The notes below the pieces were generated by a model. It saw only the letters and a list, made by a program, of their open reading frames with translations, made no database searches and had not been told where the DNA came from. Of a DNA stretch of 64,000 nt, positions 54,586 through 64,000 are shown piece after piece. The translations under genes and the position numbers were made by a program. Source of the DNA: Achromobacter spanius (lineage in GTDB: Bacteria > Pseudomonadota > Gammaproteobacteria > Burkholderiales > Burkholderiaceae_B); contig NZ_CP025030.1 of the NCBI RefSeq assembly GCF_002812705.1, positions 3,286,001 through 3,350,000 on the forward strand, in the 5' to 3' direction. The first letter of the stretch is position 1, and each line of letters opens with the position of its first letter.

Positions 54586-56118
54586 TTGACGCTTGCCGTA
54601 CTTGCCAGCCGCGCGCTTAGCGGCATGCATGCGCACGCCGTCCGGGTCGAAACCCATTTGGGCCCTGGGCTGCCCAGCTTCAACGTCGTGGGGCTTGCCG
54701 ACACGGAAGTGCGCGAAAGCCGCGAGCGCGTGCGTGCCGCGATTCTGAACAGCGGATTCGATTTTCCTTCCGGACGAATCACGGTCAATTTGTCGCCGGC
54801 CGACATCCCCAAGGAATCGGGGCGATTTGATCTGCCCATCGCATTGGGCTTGCTGCTGGCGTCGGGCCAACTGGCCGCGCCCGCCGACGGCGACGTGGCG
54901 GGCAAACTGCCTGCGTCTGATCCGTCGCTGGCGGATCTGGTGTTTGCGGGCGAGCTATCCCTGACGGGCGCGTTGGTGCCGGTTGCGGCACCATTGGTCA
55001 TTGCGTTGAGCGTGGCCCGCGATGCCCCCGGCGCTACGTTGATTTTGCCGGCGGGCAGTGCCGAAGAGGCTGCCTGGGTGCCGGGCTTGCGTGTCTTGTC
55101 GGCGCGCAGTTTGGCCGATGTCGCCGCGCATGCCGCGGGCGCGCAATTGCTGCCCGACGCCATCCCGAAGGCATGGCCGCAAGCGCCACCCGGGCCGTGT
55201 CTGTCGGATGTACGAGGGCAGGCAGTCGCCCGGCGGGCGTTGGAAGTCGCCGCTGCGGGCGGGCACAGTTTGCTGATGGTAGGCCCGCCGGGGGCAGGTA
55301 AAAGCATGCTGGCGGCGCGTTTGCCGGGGCTGCTGCCGCCATTGAGCCGGTCGCAGGCGCTTGAGGCGGCGGCTGTCGCCGCCTTGGCGGGCTTGCCGCA
55401 GACCCTGATGGGCGAGCCGCCATTTCGCGCGCCGCACCATTCCGCCTCCGTTGCCGCCCTGGTGGGAGGCGGCAGCCGGCCACGCCCCGGCGAGATCAGC
55501 CTGGCGCACAATGGCGTGCTGTTCCTGGACGAATTGCCCGAGTACAGCCGTCGTACCCTGGAGGCGCTGCGCGAGCCCCTGGAGGCGGGCAGGGTGGTTA
55601 TCGCCCGGGCATTGCACGCCGCGCAGTTTCCGGCGCGGTTTCAACTGATCGCCGCGATGAATCCCTGCCCATGCGGTTGGCGCGGGCACCCCGTGCGGGC
55701 CTGCGTGTGCCGGCCGGACCAGGTTGCTCGTTATGTAGGCAAGATATCGGGGCCACTACTGGACCGTATCGATCTGCATGTCGCGCTGCCGCCGTCGGAT
55801 CCGGAGTCGATGGCGGGGCCAGCGGGAGAAGCCTCAAGCCATGTCTCCGAGCGTGTGCGGCGATGTCGTCAGCGTCAGCACGACCGCCAGGGTAAGCTGA
55901 ACGCCGCATTGAGCGGCGCGGAGCTTGATCAGTACTGCATGATGCAGGCAGACGCCCAGGCGTTGCTGTTTCAGGCCATGCGTCGTCTGTCCGGATCCGG
56001 CCGAGCCTTGCACCGAGCATTGCGGGTTGCCCGTACGGTCGCCGATCTGGAGGGGGCGGACGTGCTGGGCGCCTGCCATGTCGCGCAGGCGGTCCAGTAC
56101 CGCCGGCCGGGTTTGTAA
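54586..56118 (+). CDS. comM: ComM/YifB-family Mg chelatase-like AAA+ helicase
   Basis: Hexameric AAA+ protein; in Vibrio ComM drives branch migration during natural transformation. The 510-residue protein has an N-terminal Lon-like fold (VETHLGPGLPSFNVVGLAD, INLSPADIPKESGRFDLPIA in near form), Walker A GPPGAGKS, Walker B VLFLDELPEYS, and the zinc-finger-like cysteines in MNPCPCGWRGHPVRACVC. The start is a TTG at 54586 with GGAG seven bases upstream; it gives the family N-terminus TLAVLASRALSG, whereas the ATG at 54499 adds unrelated residues. Confidence 0.94.
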   Translation: MTLAVLASRALSGMHAHAVRVETHLGPGLPSFNVVGLADTEVRESRERVRAAILNSGFDFPSGRITVNLSPADIPKESGRFDLPIALGLLLASGQLAAPADGDVAGKLPASDPSLADLVFAGELSLTGALVPVAAPLVIALSVARDAPGATLILPAGSAEEAAWVPGLRVLSARSLADVAAHAAGAQLLPDAIPKAWPQAPPGPCLSDVRGQAVARRALEVAAAGGHSLLMVGPPGAGKSMLAARLPGLLPPLSRSQALEAAAVAALAGLPQTLMGEPPFRAPHHSASVAALVGGGSRPRPGEISLAHNGVLFLDELPEYSRRTLEALREPLEAGRVVIARALHAAQFPARFQLIAAMNPCPCGWRGHPVRACVCRPDQVARYVGKISGPLLDRIDLHVALPPSDPESMAGPAGEASSHVSERVRRCRQRQHDRQGKLNAALSGAELDQYCMMQADAQALLFQAMRRLSGSGRALHRALRVARTVADLEGADVLGACHVAQAVQYRRPGL

Positions 56119-56500
56119 GGTTGCTTGGAAGCCGGGCTGAGCACCCGCCTCGGGTAATTCCGTATTTCGGCTCGACAACCGCCCGGAAATCACCATATAA
56201 TCAAAGGCTTTCCCGGATCTGGGCTGCTTGTCTGCCACGTTCCAGGAAGGAAGCCCTGGGAGAAATTCCGGGCAAGCGGCAGCGCTGCAGGTCAGGCGTT
56301 GCCGGTAGTAGTGCATCAGTAGAACCCTAGCAATACCCCAGCAGTACCCCAGCAGTACCCCAGCAGTACCCCCCAAGAAGTGGCAACAGGTCTACAAGTT
56401 TTGCCGTTGTGTCGGTACCAGCCTTTGGGCTGTCAGCCACCAGCGTCAAGCACCTCGCGTCATGTCAAATCAACTACGAGTTTAAGTTTAGGGAATCATC
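56119..56500 (+). promoter_or_regulatory. Upstream region of rpmI-rplT
   Basis: A gene-free 382 bp. It contains four 11-bp repeats at 56329-56372 and GC-rich inverted segments around 56200-56290 that may be structured RNA. L20 represses its own operon in E. coli through leader structures, so a leader role is possible, but no specific element is recognised. A seven-codon ORF (MSNQLRV, 56462-56485) precedes rpmI. Confidence 0.4.
56329..56372 (+). repeat. Four 11-bp tandem repeats before rpmI
   Basis: AGCAATACCCC followed by three exact copies of AGCAGTACCCC. A short variable-number repeat in the leader or promoter of the rpmI-rplT genes. Confidence 0.9.
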
Positions 56501-56698
56501 ATGCCCAAGATGAAAACCAAGAAAAGCGCTTCCAAGCGCTTTAAGGTTCGCGGCAGCGGCTCCATCAAGCGCGGTCAGGCGTTCAAGCGCCATATTCTGA
56601 CCAAGAAGACCACGAAGGCCAAGCGTCAATTGCGCGGCTCGACGGCCGTTCATGAATCCAACGTGGCCTCCGTCAAGGCCATGATGCCTTTCGCTTGA
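56501..56698 (+). CDS. rpmI: 50S ribosomal protein L35
   Basis: A 65-residue basic protein, [20 protein letters not shown] at the N-terminus, and the family's usual length. Followed after 15 bp by rplT. Unlike E. coli, infC is not directly upstream; it lies 8.6 kb away. Confidence 0.98.
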   Translation: MPKMKTKKSASKRFKVRGSGSIKRGQAFKRHILTKKTTKAKRQLRGSTAVHESNVASVKAMMPFA

Positions 56699-56713
56699 TA
56701 AGGGAGATCTAAT

Positions 56714-57073
56714 ATGCCTCGCGTCAAACGCGGCGTAACTGCCCGCGCACGTCACAAAAAAGTCATTGCCGCCGCCAAGGGTTACCGTGGCCGCCGCGGT
56801 AATGTGTTCCGTATTGCCAAGCAAGCAGTCATGCGCGCTGGCCAATACGCCTACCGCGACCGCCGTAACAAGAAGCGCACGTTCCGTGCTCTGTGGATCA
56901 CGCGTATCAACGCTGCTGTCCGCGAACATGGCGTCAGCTACAGCGTGTTCATCGCTGGTCTGAAGAAGGCTTCGATCGAACTGGACCGCAAGGTTCTGTC
57001 CGACCTGGCCGTGCGCGACAAGGCCGGCTTTGCCGCCATCGTGCAACAAGCCAAGGCTGCCTTGGCTGCCTGA
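56714..57073 (+). CDS. rplT: 50S ribosomal protein L20
   Basis: A 119-residue ribosomal protein that binds 23S rRNA early in assembly. [20 protein letters not shown] and ARGYRGRR-type [19 protein letters not shown] are diagnostic. It follows rpmI and precedes pheS, with a hairpin between. Confidence 0.98.
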   Translation: MPRVKRGVTARARHKKVIAAAKGYRGRRGNVFRIAKQAVMRAGQYAYRDRRNKKRTFRALWITRINAAVREHGVSYSVFIAGLKKASIELDRKVLSDLAVRDKAGFAAIVQQAKAALAA

Positions 57074-57102
57074 TCGCGCGCTTTAACTCATCGCGCATCG
57101 CT

Positions 57103-57136
57103 GCAAACGGGGCTGTAATAGCCCCGTTTGCGTTTT
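57103..57136 (+). terminator. Terminator or attenuator between rplT and pheS
   Basis: GCAAACGGGGCT (57103-57114) pairs with AGCCCCGTTTGC (57120-57131), loop GTAAT, followed by GTTTT. The stem is strong but the T-tail short, so read-through into pheST is likely. No phenylalanine leader peptide was found in the 77-bp gap. Confidence 0.65.
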
Positions 57137-57150
57137 GAAGGCTGGATTTC

Positions 57151-58173
57151 ATGACTCTATTGGTTGACGACCTGGTCTCCCAGGCGCAAGAACGGTTCGC
57201 CGCGGCTACGGATGCCGCCGCGCTTGAGAACGCAAAGGCTCGATTCCTGGGTAAGGAAGGCGCACTGACGGTGCTGCTGAAAGGCCTGGGCAAACTCGAT
57301 CCCGAGCAGAAGCGCGAGATGGGCGCCCGGATCAATCAGGCCAAGCAACAAGTCGAAGAGCTCTTGAATTCGCGCCGCGCCGCATTGGCGCAGGCGGAAC
57401 TGGATGCCCGACTGGCCTCTGAAACCATTGACGTCACCCTGCCGGGCCGTGGTCGCGCGCCTGGAGGCATCCATCCGGTGATCCGGACCTGGGAGCGTGT
57501 GGAAGCCATCTTCCGTTCCATTGGCTTCGACGTGGCCGACGGCCCCGAAGTGGAAAACGACTGGACCAATTTCACCGCATTGAACAACCCGCTGGACCAT
57601 CCGGCGCGTTCCATGCAGGACACGTTCTACGTCGACATGAACGACGCCGACGGCCTGCCGCTGCTGCTGCGCACGCACACCAGCCCCATGCAGGTGCGCT
57701 ACGCCCGCATGCACAAGCCGCCCATCAAGGTAATTGCACCTGGGCGCACCTATCGCGTCGACAGCGACGCCACGCACTCGCCCATGTTCCACCAGGTGGA
57801 AGGGCTCTGGATCGCCGAGGACATCTCGTTTGCCGATCTGAAAGGCGTGTACACCGATTTCCTGCGTTGCTTCTTTGAAAGCGATGATCTCGTCGTGCGT
57901 TTCCGTCCGTCGTTCTTCCCCTTCACGGAACCGTCCGCCGAAATCGACATGATGTTCACCTCGGGGCCCAACCGTGGCCGCTGGCTGGAAATTTCCGGCT
58001 CGGGCCAGGTGCACCCCGAAGTGGTGCGCAACTTCGGCCTTGATCCCGAGCGCTACATCGGCTTTGCCTTTGGTTCCGGACTGGAGCGCCTGACGATGTT
58101 GCGCTACGGCGTCAACGACCTGCGCCAGTTCTACGAAGGCGATTTGCGCTTCCTGCGCCAGTTCAACGAATAA
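57151..58173 (+). CDS. pheS: Phenylalanyl-tRNA synthetase alpha subunit
   Basis: Catalytic subunit of the class II PheRS heterotetramer; 340 residues. Coiled-coil N-terminus, then [28 protein letters not shown] (short form [11 protein letters not shown]), [18 protein letters not shown] (motif 2) and [17 protein letters not shown] (motif 3). Followed by pheT after 13 bp. Confidence 0.98.
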   Translation: MTLLVDDLVSQAQERFAAATDAAALENAKARFLGKEGALTVLLKGLGKLDPEQKREMGARINQAKQQVEELLNSRRAALAQAELDARLASETIDVTLPGRGRAPGGIHPVIRTWERVEAIFRSIGFDVADGPEVENDWTNFTALNNPLDHPARSMQDTFYVDMNDADGLPLLLRTHTSPMQVRYARMHKPPIKVIAPGRTYRVDSDATHSPMFHQVEGLWIAEDISFADLKGVYTDFLRCFFESDDLVVRFRPSFFPFTEPSAEIDMMFTSGPNRGRWLEISGSGQVHPEVVRNFGLDPERYIGFAFGSGLERLTMLRYGVNDLRQFYEGDLRFLRQFNE

Positions 58174-58186
58174 CAGACGGCTGATC

Positions 58187-60604
58187 ATGCAATTTCCCGA
58201 ATCCTGGCTGCGTACGCTGGTCAATCCTCCGATCGCAACCGACGAACTCGCGCACCGGCTCACCATGGCCGGCCTGGAAGTCGAAGACACCGCGCCCGCC
58301 GCGCCGCCCTTTACCGGCGTGGTCGTGGGCCACATCGTTGAGATCGCTCCGCATCCCGACGCTGACAAGCTGCGCGTCTGCCAAGTGGACGATGGCTCTG
58401 GCGAACGCCTGCAAATCGTGTGCGGTGCACCGAACGCGGCTGCCGGCCTGAAGGTGCCGCTGGCCCGCGTGGGCGCGGAACTGCCCGGCGGCATGAAGAT
58501 CGGCGTCGCGAAAATGCGCGGCGTGCAATCGTCGGGCATGCTGTGCTCGGCCCGCGAGCTGGGCTTGTCGCAAGACCACGCCGGCCTGTTGGAATTGCCC
58601 GCCGACATGGTGCCCGGCCAGTCCATCCGCGAAGCGCTCGACCTGGACGACACGCTCTTCACGCTCAAGCTCACGCCCAACCGCGCCGACTGTCTGTCAA
58701 TCCTTGGCGTGGCGCGTGAAGTGGCCGCGCTGACGGGTGCTCCGCTGTCCGTGCCCACGGCCGTTGCCGTGCCCGTGCAGCTTGATGAGCGCCTGCCCGT
58801 CAAGATTGAAGCCCCTGATCTGTGCGGCCGTTTCGGCGGTCGCGTGATCCGCGGCGTGAACGCCCGCGCTGCAACGCCCGACTGGATGAAGTCGCGCCTG
58901 GAGCGTGCCGGCCAACGTTCGCTGTCGGCCTTGGTCGACATCTCGAACTACGTGATGCTTGAGCTGGGTCGTCCGTCGCACGTGTTCGATCTGGACAAGA
59001 TCGGCGGCGACATCTCCGTGCGCTGGGCGCGCGAAGGTGAAACGCTGGAACTGTTGAACGGCCAGACCGTCGCGCTGGACCCGAAGGTGGGCGTCGTCGT
59101 CGCTGGTGATCAGGTGGAAAGCCTGGCCGGCATCATGGGCGGCGAAGCCACCTCCGTGACGCTGGACACGCAGAACATCTATCTGGAAGCCGCGTTCTGG
59201 TGGCCGCAAGCCATCGCCGGCCGCGCGCGCCGCTACAAGTTCAGCTCGGAAGCCAGCCATCGCTTCGAGCGTGGCGTGGACTACGCCAGCATCCCCGAGC
59301 ACATTGAATTCATCACGCGCCTGATCGTTGATATCTGCGGCGGCCAGGTCGGCCCGTTGGATGATCAGATCGTCAACCTGCCCGCGCGTCCGCCCGTGCG
59401 CATGCGCCTGGCGCGTTGCCATCGCGTGCTGGGCGTGCCCGTCACGCAGGAACAGGTCGCGAACATTTTCGCCAGCCTGGGTCTGGAATTCACGGTTGAA
59501 GGCGATGACTTCATCGTCAATCCGCCGTCGTATCGATTCGATCTTGAGATCGAGGAAGACCTGATCGAGGAAGTGGCTCGCATCTACGGTTTCGAAAGCA
59601 TTCCCGACGTGCCGCCGATGGCCCGCGCCAAGATGTTCTCGCAGCCCGAAGTGCATCGCGGCGCGCACGCGCTGCGCCGCTTGACCGCCGCGCAGGATTA
59701 CCAGGAAGTCGTCAACTACAGCTTCGTCGAAGCCGACTGGGAACGCGACTACGCCGGCAACGACACGCCCGTGCGCCTGGTGAACCCGATTGCCAGCCAT
59801 TTGTCGGTCATGCGTTCAAGCCTGATCGGCGGCCTGGTGGCCAACATCCGTCACAACGCCAACCGCAAGCAGTCGCGCGTTCGTGTGTTCGAACTGGGCC
59901 GCGTCTTCATGCGCGACGCCGATGCGCAAGATGGTCCCCTGCAAGTTGCAGGCGTGCGCCAGCCGATGCGTTTGTCGGGCGCCGCCTGGGGCCCGGCCGT
60001 TGAAGAGCAGTGGGGCGTTGCCACGCGCCAAGTCGATTTCTTTGACGTGAAGATGGACGTCGAGGCGCTATTCGGCGCACGCGGCCGCCGCTTGCGTTTC
60101 GAAGCCGCCGCCCATCCTGCACTGCATCCGGGCCGCAGTGCCCGCATCGAACTGGACGGCAAGCAAGTGGGCTGGCTCGGCGAGCTGCATCCGCGTTGGG
60201 CGCAACAAGCCGACTTGGCGCATGCACCTGTCGTGTTTGAGCTGGACGTGGACGCGCTGTCTGAAGGCGAGCTGCCTCAAGTGCGCGAGCTCTCGCGTCA
60301 GCCGGTGGTGGTGCGCGATCTGGCACTGTGGGTCGACGCATCCGTCTCCACGCAATCGATGCTGGACACTGTGTTCGCAGCCGTTAAGGCCGATGCCCAA
60401 CTGGCCGTTGTGCAGGACGCGCGCGTGTTCGACGTGTGGCGCGAGAAGGCCCATGGCGGCGAGCCCGTCACGGAGAAAAGCCTTGCTTTCCGTTTCTGGC
60501 TACAGGACACTGAAGTCACCCTGGACGAAGCTCGTGTGGCGGATTGCCTGTCCCGCATCAAGGATGCATTGGTCAGTGCCCACGGCGCGCGCCAGCGTAC
60601 ATGA
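58187..60604 (+). CDS. pheT: Phenylalanyl-tRNA synthetase beta subunit
   Basis: An 805-residue subunit with an EMAP-type tRNA-binding domain (about 40-150, [20 protein letters not shown]), B3/B4 editing domain, B5 domain and a C-terminal ferredoxin-like anticodon-binding domain ([18 protein letters not shown]). It starts [15 protein letters not shown], as in other betaproteobacteria. ihfA begins 3 bp after its stop. Confidence 0.98.
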   Translation: MQFPESWLRTLVNPPIATDELAHRLTMAGLEVEDTAPAAPPFTGVVVGHIVEIAPHPDADKLRVCQVDDGSGERLQIVCGAPNAAAGLKVPLARVGAELPGGMKIGVAKMRGVQSSGMLCSARELGLSQDHAGLLELPADMVPGQSIREALDLDDTLFTLKLTPNRADCLSILGVAREVAALTGAPLSVPTAVAVPVQLDERLPVKIEAPDLCGRFGGRVIRGVNARAATPDWMKSRLERAGQRSLSALVDISNYVMLELGRPSHVFDLDKIGGDISVRWAREGETLELLNGQTVALDPKVGVVVAGDQVESLAGIMGGEATSVTLDTQNIYLEAAFWWPQAIAGRARRYKFSSEASHRFERGVDYASIPEHIEFITRLIVDICGGQVGPLDDQIVNLPARPPVRMRLARCHRVLGVPVTQEQVANIFASLGLEFTVEGDDFIVNPPSYRFDLEIEEDLIEEVARIYGFESIPDVPPMARAKMFSQPEVHRGAHALRRLTAAQDYQEVVNYSFVEADWERDYAGNDTPVRLVNPIASHLSVMRSSLIGGLVANIRHNANRKQSRVRVFELGRVFMRDADAQDGPLQVAGVRQPMRLSGAAWGPAVEEQWGVATRQVDFFDVKMDVEALFGARGRRLRFEAAAHPALHPGRSARIELDGKQVGWLGELHPRWAQQADLAHAPVVFELDVDALSEGELPQVRELSRQPVVVRDLALWVDASVSTQSMLDTVFAAVKADAQLAVVQDARVFDVWREKAHGGEPVTEKSLAFRFWLQDTEVTLDEARVADCLSRIKDALVSAHGARQRT

Positions 60605-60607
60605 ACC

Positions 60608-60949
60608 ATGGGGAACAGTATGCTTGCTGCCGAGCCACGCACCCTGACCAAGGCTGAGCTTGCCGAACTGCTCTTCGAGCGGGTCGGCCTGAACAAGCGC
60701 GAAGCCAAGGACATTGTCGATACCTTCTTCGAGGAAATCCGCGACGCTCTTGCGCGCGGAGATTCCGTCAAGCTCTCGGGTTTTGGCAATTTCCAGGTGC
60801 GCGACAAACCGCCGCGCCCGGGCCGCAACCCCAAGACCGGCGAGACCATTCCCATCGCCGCACGCCGCGTGGTTACGTTCCACGCGAGTCAAAAACTCAA
60901 GAGCGTGGTGGAGCAGGCCACCCCTGCTGCACCCGACGCCGCGGAGTGA
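60608..60949 (+). CDS. ihfA: Integration host factor alpha subunit
   Basis: Sequence-specific DNA-bending protein, acting as a heterodimer with IhfB; 113 residues. [26 protein letters not shown], the DNA-inserting arm [21 protein letters not shown] and [17 protein letters not shown] are typical. The ATG at 60608 overlaps nothing, but the ATG at 60620 has the better Shine-Dalgarno (GGGGA), so the true start may be [11 protein letters not shown] also assists sigma-54 promoters such as that of glnK. Confidence 0.97.
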   Translation: MGNSMLAAEPRTLTKAELAELLFERVGLNKREAKDIVDTFFEEIRDALARGDSVKLSGFGNFQVRDKPPRPGRNPKTGETIPIAARRVVTFHASQKLKSVVEQATPAAPDAAE

Positions 60950-61007
60950 TACGCTTTGTCGGTAATTGTTATCGGCACCCAGCTTACTCGCGGCATAAAA
61001 TTCGCTT

Positions 61008-61451
61008 ATGACACGTACTGAATCCACCGTTACGCTACCGCCCATTCCCGCCAAGCGTTACTTCACCATTGGTGAAGTCAGCGAGCTGTGCGGCGTCAAG
61101 CCTCATGTCTTGCGGTACTGGGAGCAGGAATTCACCCAGCTCAAGCCGGTCAAGCGGCGCGGCAACCGCCGCTACTATCAGCATCATGAAGTGCTGCTGA
61201 TCCGCCGCATCCGTTCCTTGCTGTATGAACAAGGCTTCACCATCAGCGGCGCACGCAATCGCTTGGGCGACGCGCGCGACATGCCGCACGATCAGGACGC
61301 GGCGGTGCGCTTGTCCGGTGCCGAAATGCAAGGCTTGCGCAACGAACTCGCCAACGTCTCGACGATGTTGGCCGATGCTTTGGGCTTGCCTGCGAACGCG
61401 ACCAGCTCCGCCAACACCGCAAGCAACAGCAACGTTGGCACCGCGGTCTGA
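61008..61451 (+). CDS. MerR-family transcriptional regulator
   Basis: A 147-residue regulator of the MerR family, the standard neighbour of ihfA in beta- and gammaproteobacteria. The winged helix is KRYFTIGEVSELCGVKPHVLRYWEQEF with RRGNRRYYQHHEVLLIRRI. No metal-binding cysteines are seen at the C-terminus, which is short and Asn/Ser/Ala-rich, so the effector is unknown. Confidence 0.93.
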   Translation: MTRTESTVTLPPIPAKRYFTIGEVSELCGVKPHVLRYWEQEFTQLKPVKRRGNRRYYQHHEVLLIRRIRSLLYEQGFTISGARNRLGDARDMPHDQDAAVRLSGAEMQGLRNELANVSTMLADALGLPANATSSANTASNSNVGTAV

Positions 61452-61511
61452 GCGCTGAGCTGATCTACCGCTTCATCGTCGTCAAAGATCTTCCGGCAGT
61501 ACGCAACATCC

Positions 61512-61546
61512 GCAACGCGCGCCGCTGATCCAGCAGCGCGCGTTGC
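61512..61546. repeat. Long inverted repeat after the MerR gene
   Basis: GCAACGCGCGC (61512-61522) pairs with GCGCGCGTTGC (61536-61546), with GCTG/CAGC nested inside. No T-run follows, so it is a stable 3' hairpin rather than a standard intrinsic terminator. Confidence 0.7.
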
Positions 61547-61656
61547 ACATCGCAGTGCCTTTGCGCGTCATGCGCCGTCTTGTATGTAGCTGATGCAAGC
61601 GACGAACATGAGGCGCAAATTTTTTTGAGTATTCAGCACTTTTTTTGCACCAATCC

Positions 61657-61685
61657 GTGCAAACAAATTTTTGTTCTGCTATACT
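61657..61685 (+). promoter_or_regulatory. Likely sigma-70 promoter of tRNA-Pro
   Basis: GTGCAA (61657-61662), a 17-bp T-rich spacer and TATACT (61680-61685), 11 bp before the tRNA. Confidence 0.65.
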
Positions 61686-61693
61686 CTTTTTCT

Positions 61694-61772
<79 letters not shown>

Positions 61773-61783
61773 GCAATACCCTA

Positions 61784-61816
61784 GGGGGTTAGTGATAGTA
61801 ATCACTAACCCCCTTT
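61784..61816 (+). terminator. Intrinsic terminator after tRNA-Pro
   Basis: GGGGGTTAGTGAT (61784-61796) pairs perfectly with ATCACTAACCCCC (61801-61813) around loop AGTA, followed by TTTCTC. A 13-bp stem. Confidence 0.85.
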
Positions 61817-61945
61817 CTCATTGTTGGCGCATTCTGGGGACTTTGCTCTATTGTTGTCGGTGCAATGCCGTCAACGCAGGCGTGTGATCATTGCTGTGTG
61901 CAATACGCTTGCTCAAGCATTGCGACAACTACCCGGAGATCAAGA

Positions 61946-62500
61946 ATGCGAAAGCTAATTGCAGTGGTGCTCGCTTTTTCTGCCTTGATTGGCTTTGCTC
62001 AAGCGCAGAACATCGATTCATCGCCGATGGATCATTCCAAGATGGACCATGCGGCTCACATGAAAGAGAAGGCTGACGCGCAACGTCAGACTGAGGTGTC
62101 CCAGCGGGGCAAGGATGTGATGCCTTTCAGCTTGTCGGCCACGACCCATATTTTCACCAAGAGTGCGGACGGTGGCGTTCAGCGTGTGGTGGCGAAGGAT
62201 GCGTCAGACGTTGATCAAGTGGCGCGGATTCGGCAGCATTTGCAGGAAATCCAAGCGCAGTTCTTGAAAGGGGACTTCTCGGGCCCGAGCCACATTCATG
62301 GTCAAGGCATGCCAGGATTGGCTGAACTGCAAAAAGCCACCCCAGGGCGAATCGACATTACCTATCAAGACGTTAAAGGGGGCGCGCAGTTGACGTACAC
62401 GGCGAAAGAAGCGCCCCTGGCTGGTGCATTGCAAAAATGGTTTGATGCCCAGCTATCTGACCATGGCAACGATGCTGTCGAAGGGCATGAATCCCATTGA
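61946..62500 (+). CDS. Met/His-rich periplasmic protein, possibly metal-binding
   Basis: A 184-residue exported protein. The signal peptide covers 1-21 (VVLAFSALIGFAQAQ). The mature N-terminus carries MDHSKMDHAAHMK, the Met-Asp-His-Ser type of repeat found in copper-handling periplasmic proteins, and the end is also His-rich (DHGNDAVEGHESH). The rest includes VQRVVAKDASDVDQVARIRQHLQ and a GPSHIHGQGMPGL stretch with two histidines. Copper or other metal binding is inferred from composition only; no catalytic family is assigned. Confidence 0.7.
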   Translation: MRKLIAVVLAFSALIGFAQAQNIDSSPMDHSKMDHAAHMKEKADAQRQTEVSQRGKDVMPFSLSATTHIFTKSADGGVQRVVAKDASDVDQVARIRQHLQEIQAQFLKGDFSGPSHIHGQGMPGLAELQKATPGRIDITYQDVKGGAQLTYTAKEAPLAGALQKWFDAQLSDHGNDAVEGHESH

Positions 62501-62612
62501 CTGACTGCTTTTCTGGCGTCTTGCCAGATGGAGTCATCATCGAATCGCAACGAAAAAATCACGGACTCTGGTGTAACGTATCGCTCCATCTCAGTCCCCC
62601 AAAGGCAAGCCT

Positions 62613-63395
62613 GTGGCTAGCAAACTCGCTGGAACTCAGGTCATCGCGTTGACCTTCAAAGCCATCCGTCAACAAGGCCGTCGAATGATGGCGACCGCGC
62701 CTGGGTCATTGGCCGCATTCATCGTTACGCTGCCTTTCGCGTTGCTGTTGTCCAACTCCGTGGGCACGATGCAGTTTGTGTTTCTACTGCTGGCCATGGT
62801 GAACCTGCTGGCGTTGGCGCGGGTGACCTTTACTTGGCTGGGGATGCTTGTCGGCCGGGATACTGCCGCGGTGCAGCTTTCGCGAGGGAGCAACGCCGAG
62901 GCCAAGCATCTGGCTTTGCTGGTGCTCTTTGTGGTCGTGGTGGGCGCGTTATTGCGGGCGTCCGCTGATATCCCAATATTGCTTTACTTCGCGATGAATG
63001 GCGTGGGCGACACCGGGTTCTTCATCGCGCTGTTCATCGTGCTGGGCCTGCTTTGGGTGCCTTTTGTGTATGCCGGCGCTGTGTTGGCGTTGAGCTGGGT
63101 GTGCGCCGTGGCGTCGGGTGAATATCGCTTCAAGGCCATGTGCGATGCCATGCGTTTCAAGCGTTGGCCCTTGGTCAGTGCGCTGTTTTTCTTGCTTGTG
63201 TCCGTGGGCTTTACCAAGACCATGGTGGCGGACGTGGCGCGTTACCCGACGACGTCTGGCGTTGGGTTCAGCGTAGCCGGCATGCTGATCAGCATCGGCA
63301 TGCTTGTGATCGTGACCGTGATGTGCGCGGTGGCGTATCGCGAGTCCGTGCCGCAAACAGCCGATACGGCGGGCGATCCCGCCGTGGTTGCGTGA
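62613..63395 (+). CDS. Multi-pass membrane protein, unknown function
   Basis: A 260-residue integral membrane protein with about six helices (for example AAFIVTLPFALLLSNSV, FVFLLLAMVNLLALARV, LALLVLFVVVVGALLR, FFIALFIVLGLLWVPFVYAG). The start is a GTG at 62613. No conserved family motif is recognised. Its stop is 3 bp before the next gene, so the two are probably co-transcribed. Confidence 0.7.
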   Translation: MASKLAGTQVIALTFKAIRQQGRRMMATAPGSLAAFIVTLPFALLLSNSVGTMQFVFLLLAMVNLLALARVTFTWLGMLVGRDTAAVQLSRGSNAEAKHLALLVLFVVVVGALLRASADIPILLYFAMNGVGDTGFFIALFIVLGLLWVPFVYAGAVLALSWVCAVASGEYRFKAMCDAMRFKRWPLVSALFFLLVSVGFTKTMVADVARYPTTSGVGFSVAGMLISIGMLVIVTVMCAVAYRESVPQTADTAGDPAVVA

Positions 63396-63398
63396 GCC

Positions 63399-64000
63399 AT
63401 GCGTACACAACATCAAATCCCTTGCGGTCGCGCGATGCTTTCTGCGGAAGCGGAGGGTAGCGGCGACCCGGTCGTGTTCTTGCACGCCGCCATTTGCGAC
63501 CACCGCATGTGGGATGTGCAGATGTCGGGCATTGCGGCCGGCAACAAGGGCATTGCGTATGACCGGCGTGGCTATGGGAAGACGCATGCCGTGGCAGAGG
63601 ATTATTCGGCGATTGCGGATTTGATAGCAGTGATTGATGCCTTGGCGGACGGCAAGCCGGTGATCTTGGTTGGATGCTCGCAGGGTGCGCGGGTGGCGCT
63701 GGACGCTGCGCTGCTACATCCGTCCCGCGTGCGGGGGCTGGTGTTGATTGCACCGACGGTGCCAGGCGCGCCCGAGCCGGAGTTTCCGGCCAACGTCAAA
63801 GCACTGATGGCGGCGCTGAAGCAGGCGGAGGCCGACGGCGACAAAGATCGCGTGAACACGTTGAAGGCGCGCCTATTCCTGGACGGGCCTTGTGAACCGG
63901 AAGGGCGCGTAGCGGGCGCTGCACGTCAGCGCTTTCTTGAAATGAATGCCGCCATATTGCAGTCGCCGTATGGTGGAGTAAGCCTAGATGATTTGCCCAC
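63399..64000 (+). CDS. Alpha/beta hydrolase (3' end off window)
   Basis: The first 200 codons of an alpha/beta hydrolase. The oxyanion-hole region is VVFLHAAICDHRMWD, followed by GIAYDRRGYGKT and the nucleophile elbow VGCSQGARVALD with the catalytic serine. The acid and histidine lie beyond the window. It starts 3 bp after the membrane protein gene. Substrate unknown. Confidence 0.88.
   Translation, partial: MRTQHQIPCGRAMLSAEAEGSGDPVVFLHAAICDHRMWDVQMSGIAAGNKGIAYDRRGYGKTHAVAEDYSAIADLIAVIDALADGKPVILVGCSQGARVALDAALLHPSRVRGLVLIAPTVPGAPEPEFPANVKALMAALKQAEADGDKDRVNTLKARLFLDGPCEPEGRVAGAARQRFLEMNAAILQSPYGGVSLDDLP

Noticed and set aside
56236..56290. A GGAAGGAAGCCC stretch resembling the 4.5S/SRP RNA loop
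   Set aside because: The conserved SRP RNA internal loop (AGCAGCC with matching partner strand) and the flanking helix could not be found.
56329..56372. Possible CRISPR array at the 11-bp repeats
   Set aside because: Units are too short, adjacent and without spacers.
57074..57150. Phenylalanine leader peptide for pheST
   Set aside because: No short ORF with Phe codons precedes the hairpin; the hairpin looks like a simple partial terminator.

Overview
The window looks like chromosomal DNA of a high-GC betaproteobacterium of the Alcaligenaceae, most likely Achromobacter or a close Bordetella relative. The reasons are the gene orders leuC-leuD-leuB-asd-fimV-truA-trpF and rpmI-rplT-pheS-pheT-ihfA-merR-tRNA-Pro, the many TRAP and peptide-type solute-binding transporters, and the codon use. 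The assignment rests on recognising protein families by eye; no database was searched. No insertion sequence, prophage, CRISPR array or rRNA gene was seen.

Layout. (a) 1-11657, minus strand: a type I secretion operon (tolC-like outer-membrane factor, a 70-aa protein, LapB-type ABC exporter, HlyD/LapC-type adaptor, LuxR-type regulator) ending in a giant LapA-like adhesin that runs off the left edge and is built of 648-bp repeats. (b) 12022-21658, plus strand: leucine biosynthesis leuCDB with a possible branched-chain leader peptide, asd, a FimV-like protein with a collagen-like segment, truA, an orphan TRAP binding protein and trpF. (c) 21806-26274: tRNA-Val, a CSS-EAL c-di-GMP phosphodiesterase between two imperfect copies of a terminator sequence, a CigR/RcnB-like protein and small membrane or lipoprotein genes. 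(d) 26318-32254: a sugar-acid dehydratase, a complete TRAP transporter and a divergent LacI regulator with a perfect palindromic operator. (e) 32267-42136, minus strand: a GntR/FadR regulator with two operator copies, an M20 amidohydrolase, a five-subunit-type peptide ABC importer, a cupin, an acetylpolyamine amidohydrolase-like enzyme and a DMT exporter. (f) 42158-44762: a small hypothetical protein, hemN and a NarL-type response regulator. (g) 45139-51628: thrS behind a threonine-codon leader peptide and terminator, infC, gshB and a regulatory PTS (EIIA-Man, HPr, EI). (h) 51797-56118: glnK-amtB under a sigma-54 promoter, a gene-free structured region, ubiK and comM. (i) 56329-61772: rpmI, rplT, pheS, pheT, ihfA, a MerR-family gene and tRNA-Pro. 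(j) 61946-64000: a Met/His-rich periplasmic protein, a membrane protein and a truncated alpha/beta hydrolase.

The most notable non-coding signal is upstream of thrS. An 18-codon ORF with three consecutive Thr codons is followed by an intrinsic terminator, and an alternative 12-bp antiterminator pairing starts inside the end of the leader ORF. This has the full architecture of ribosome-mediated attenuation. The adhesin system (LapA-like protein with a TAA site near residue 113) together with a c-di-GMP phosphodiesterase about 17 kb away suggests biofilm control of the Lap type, although lapD and lapG are not in the window.
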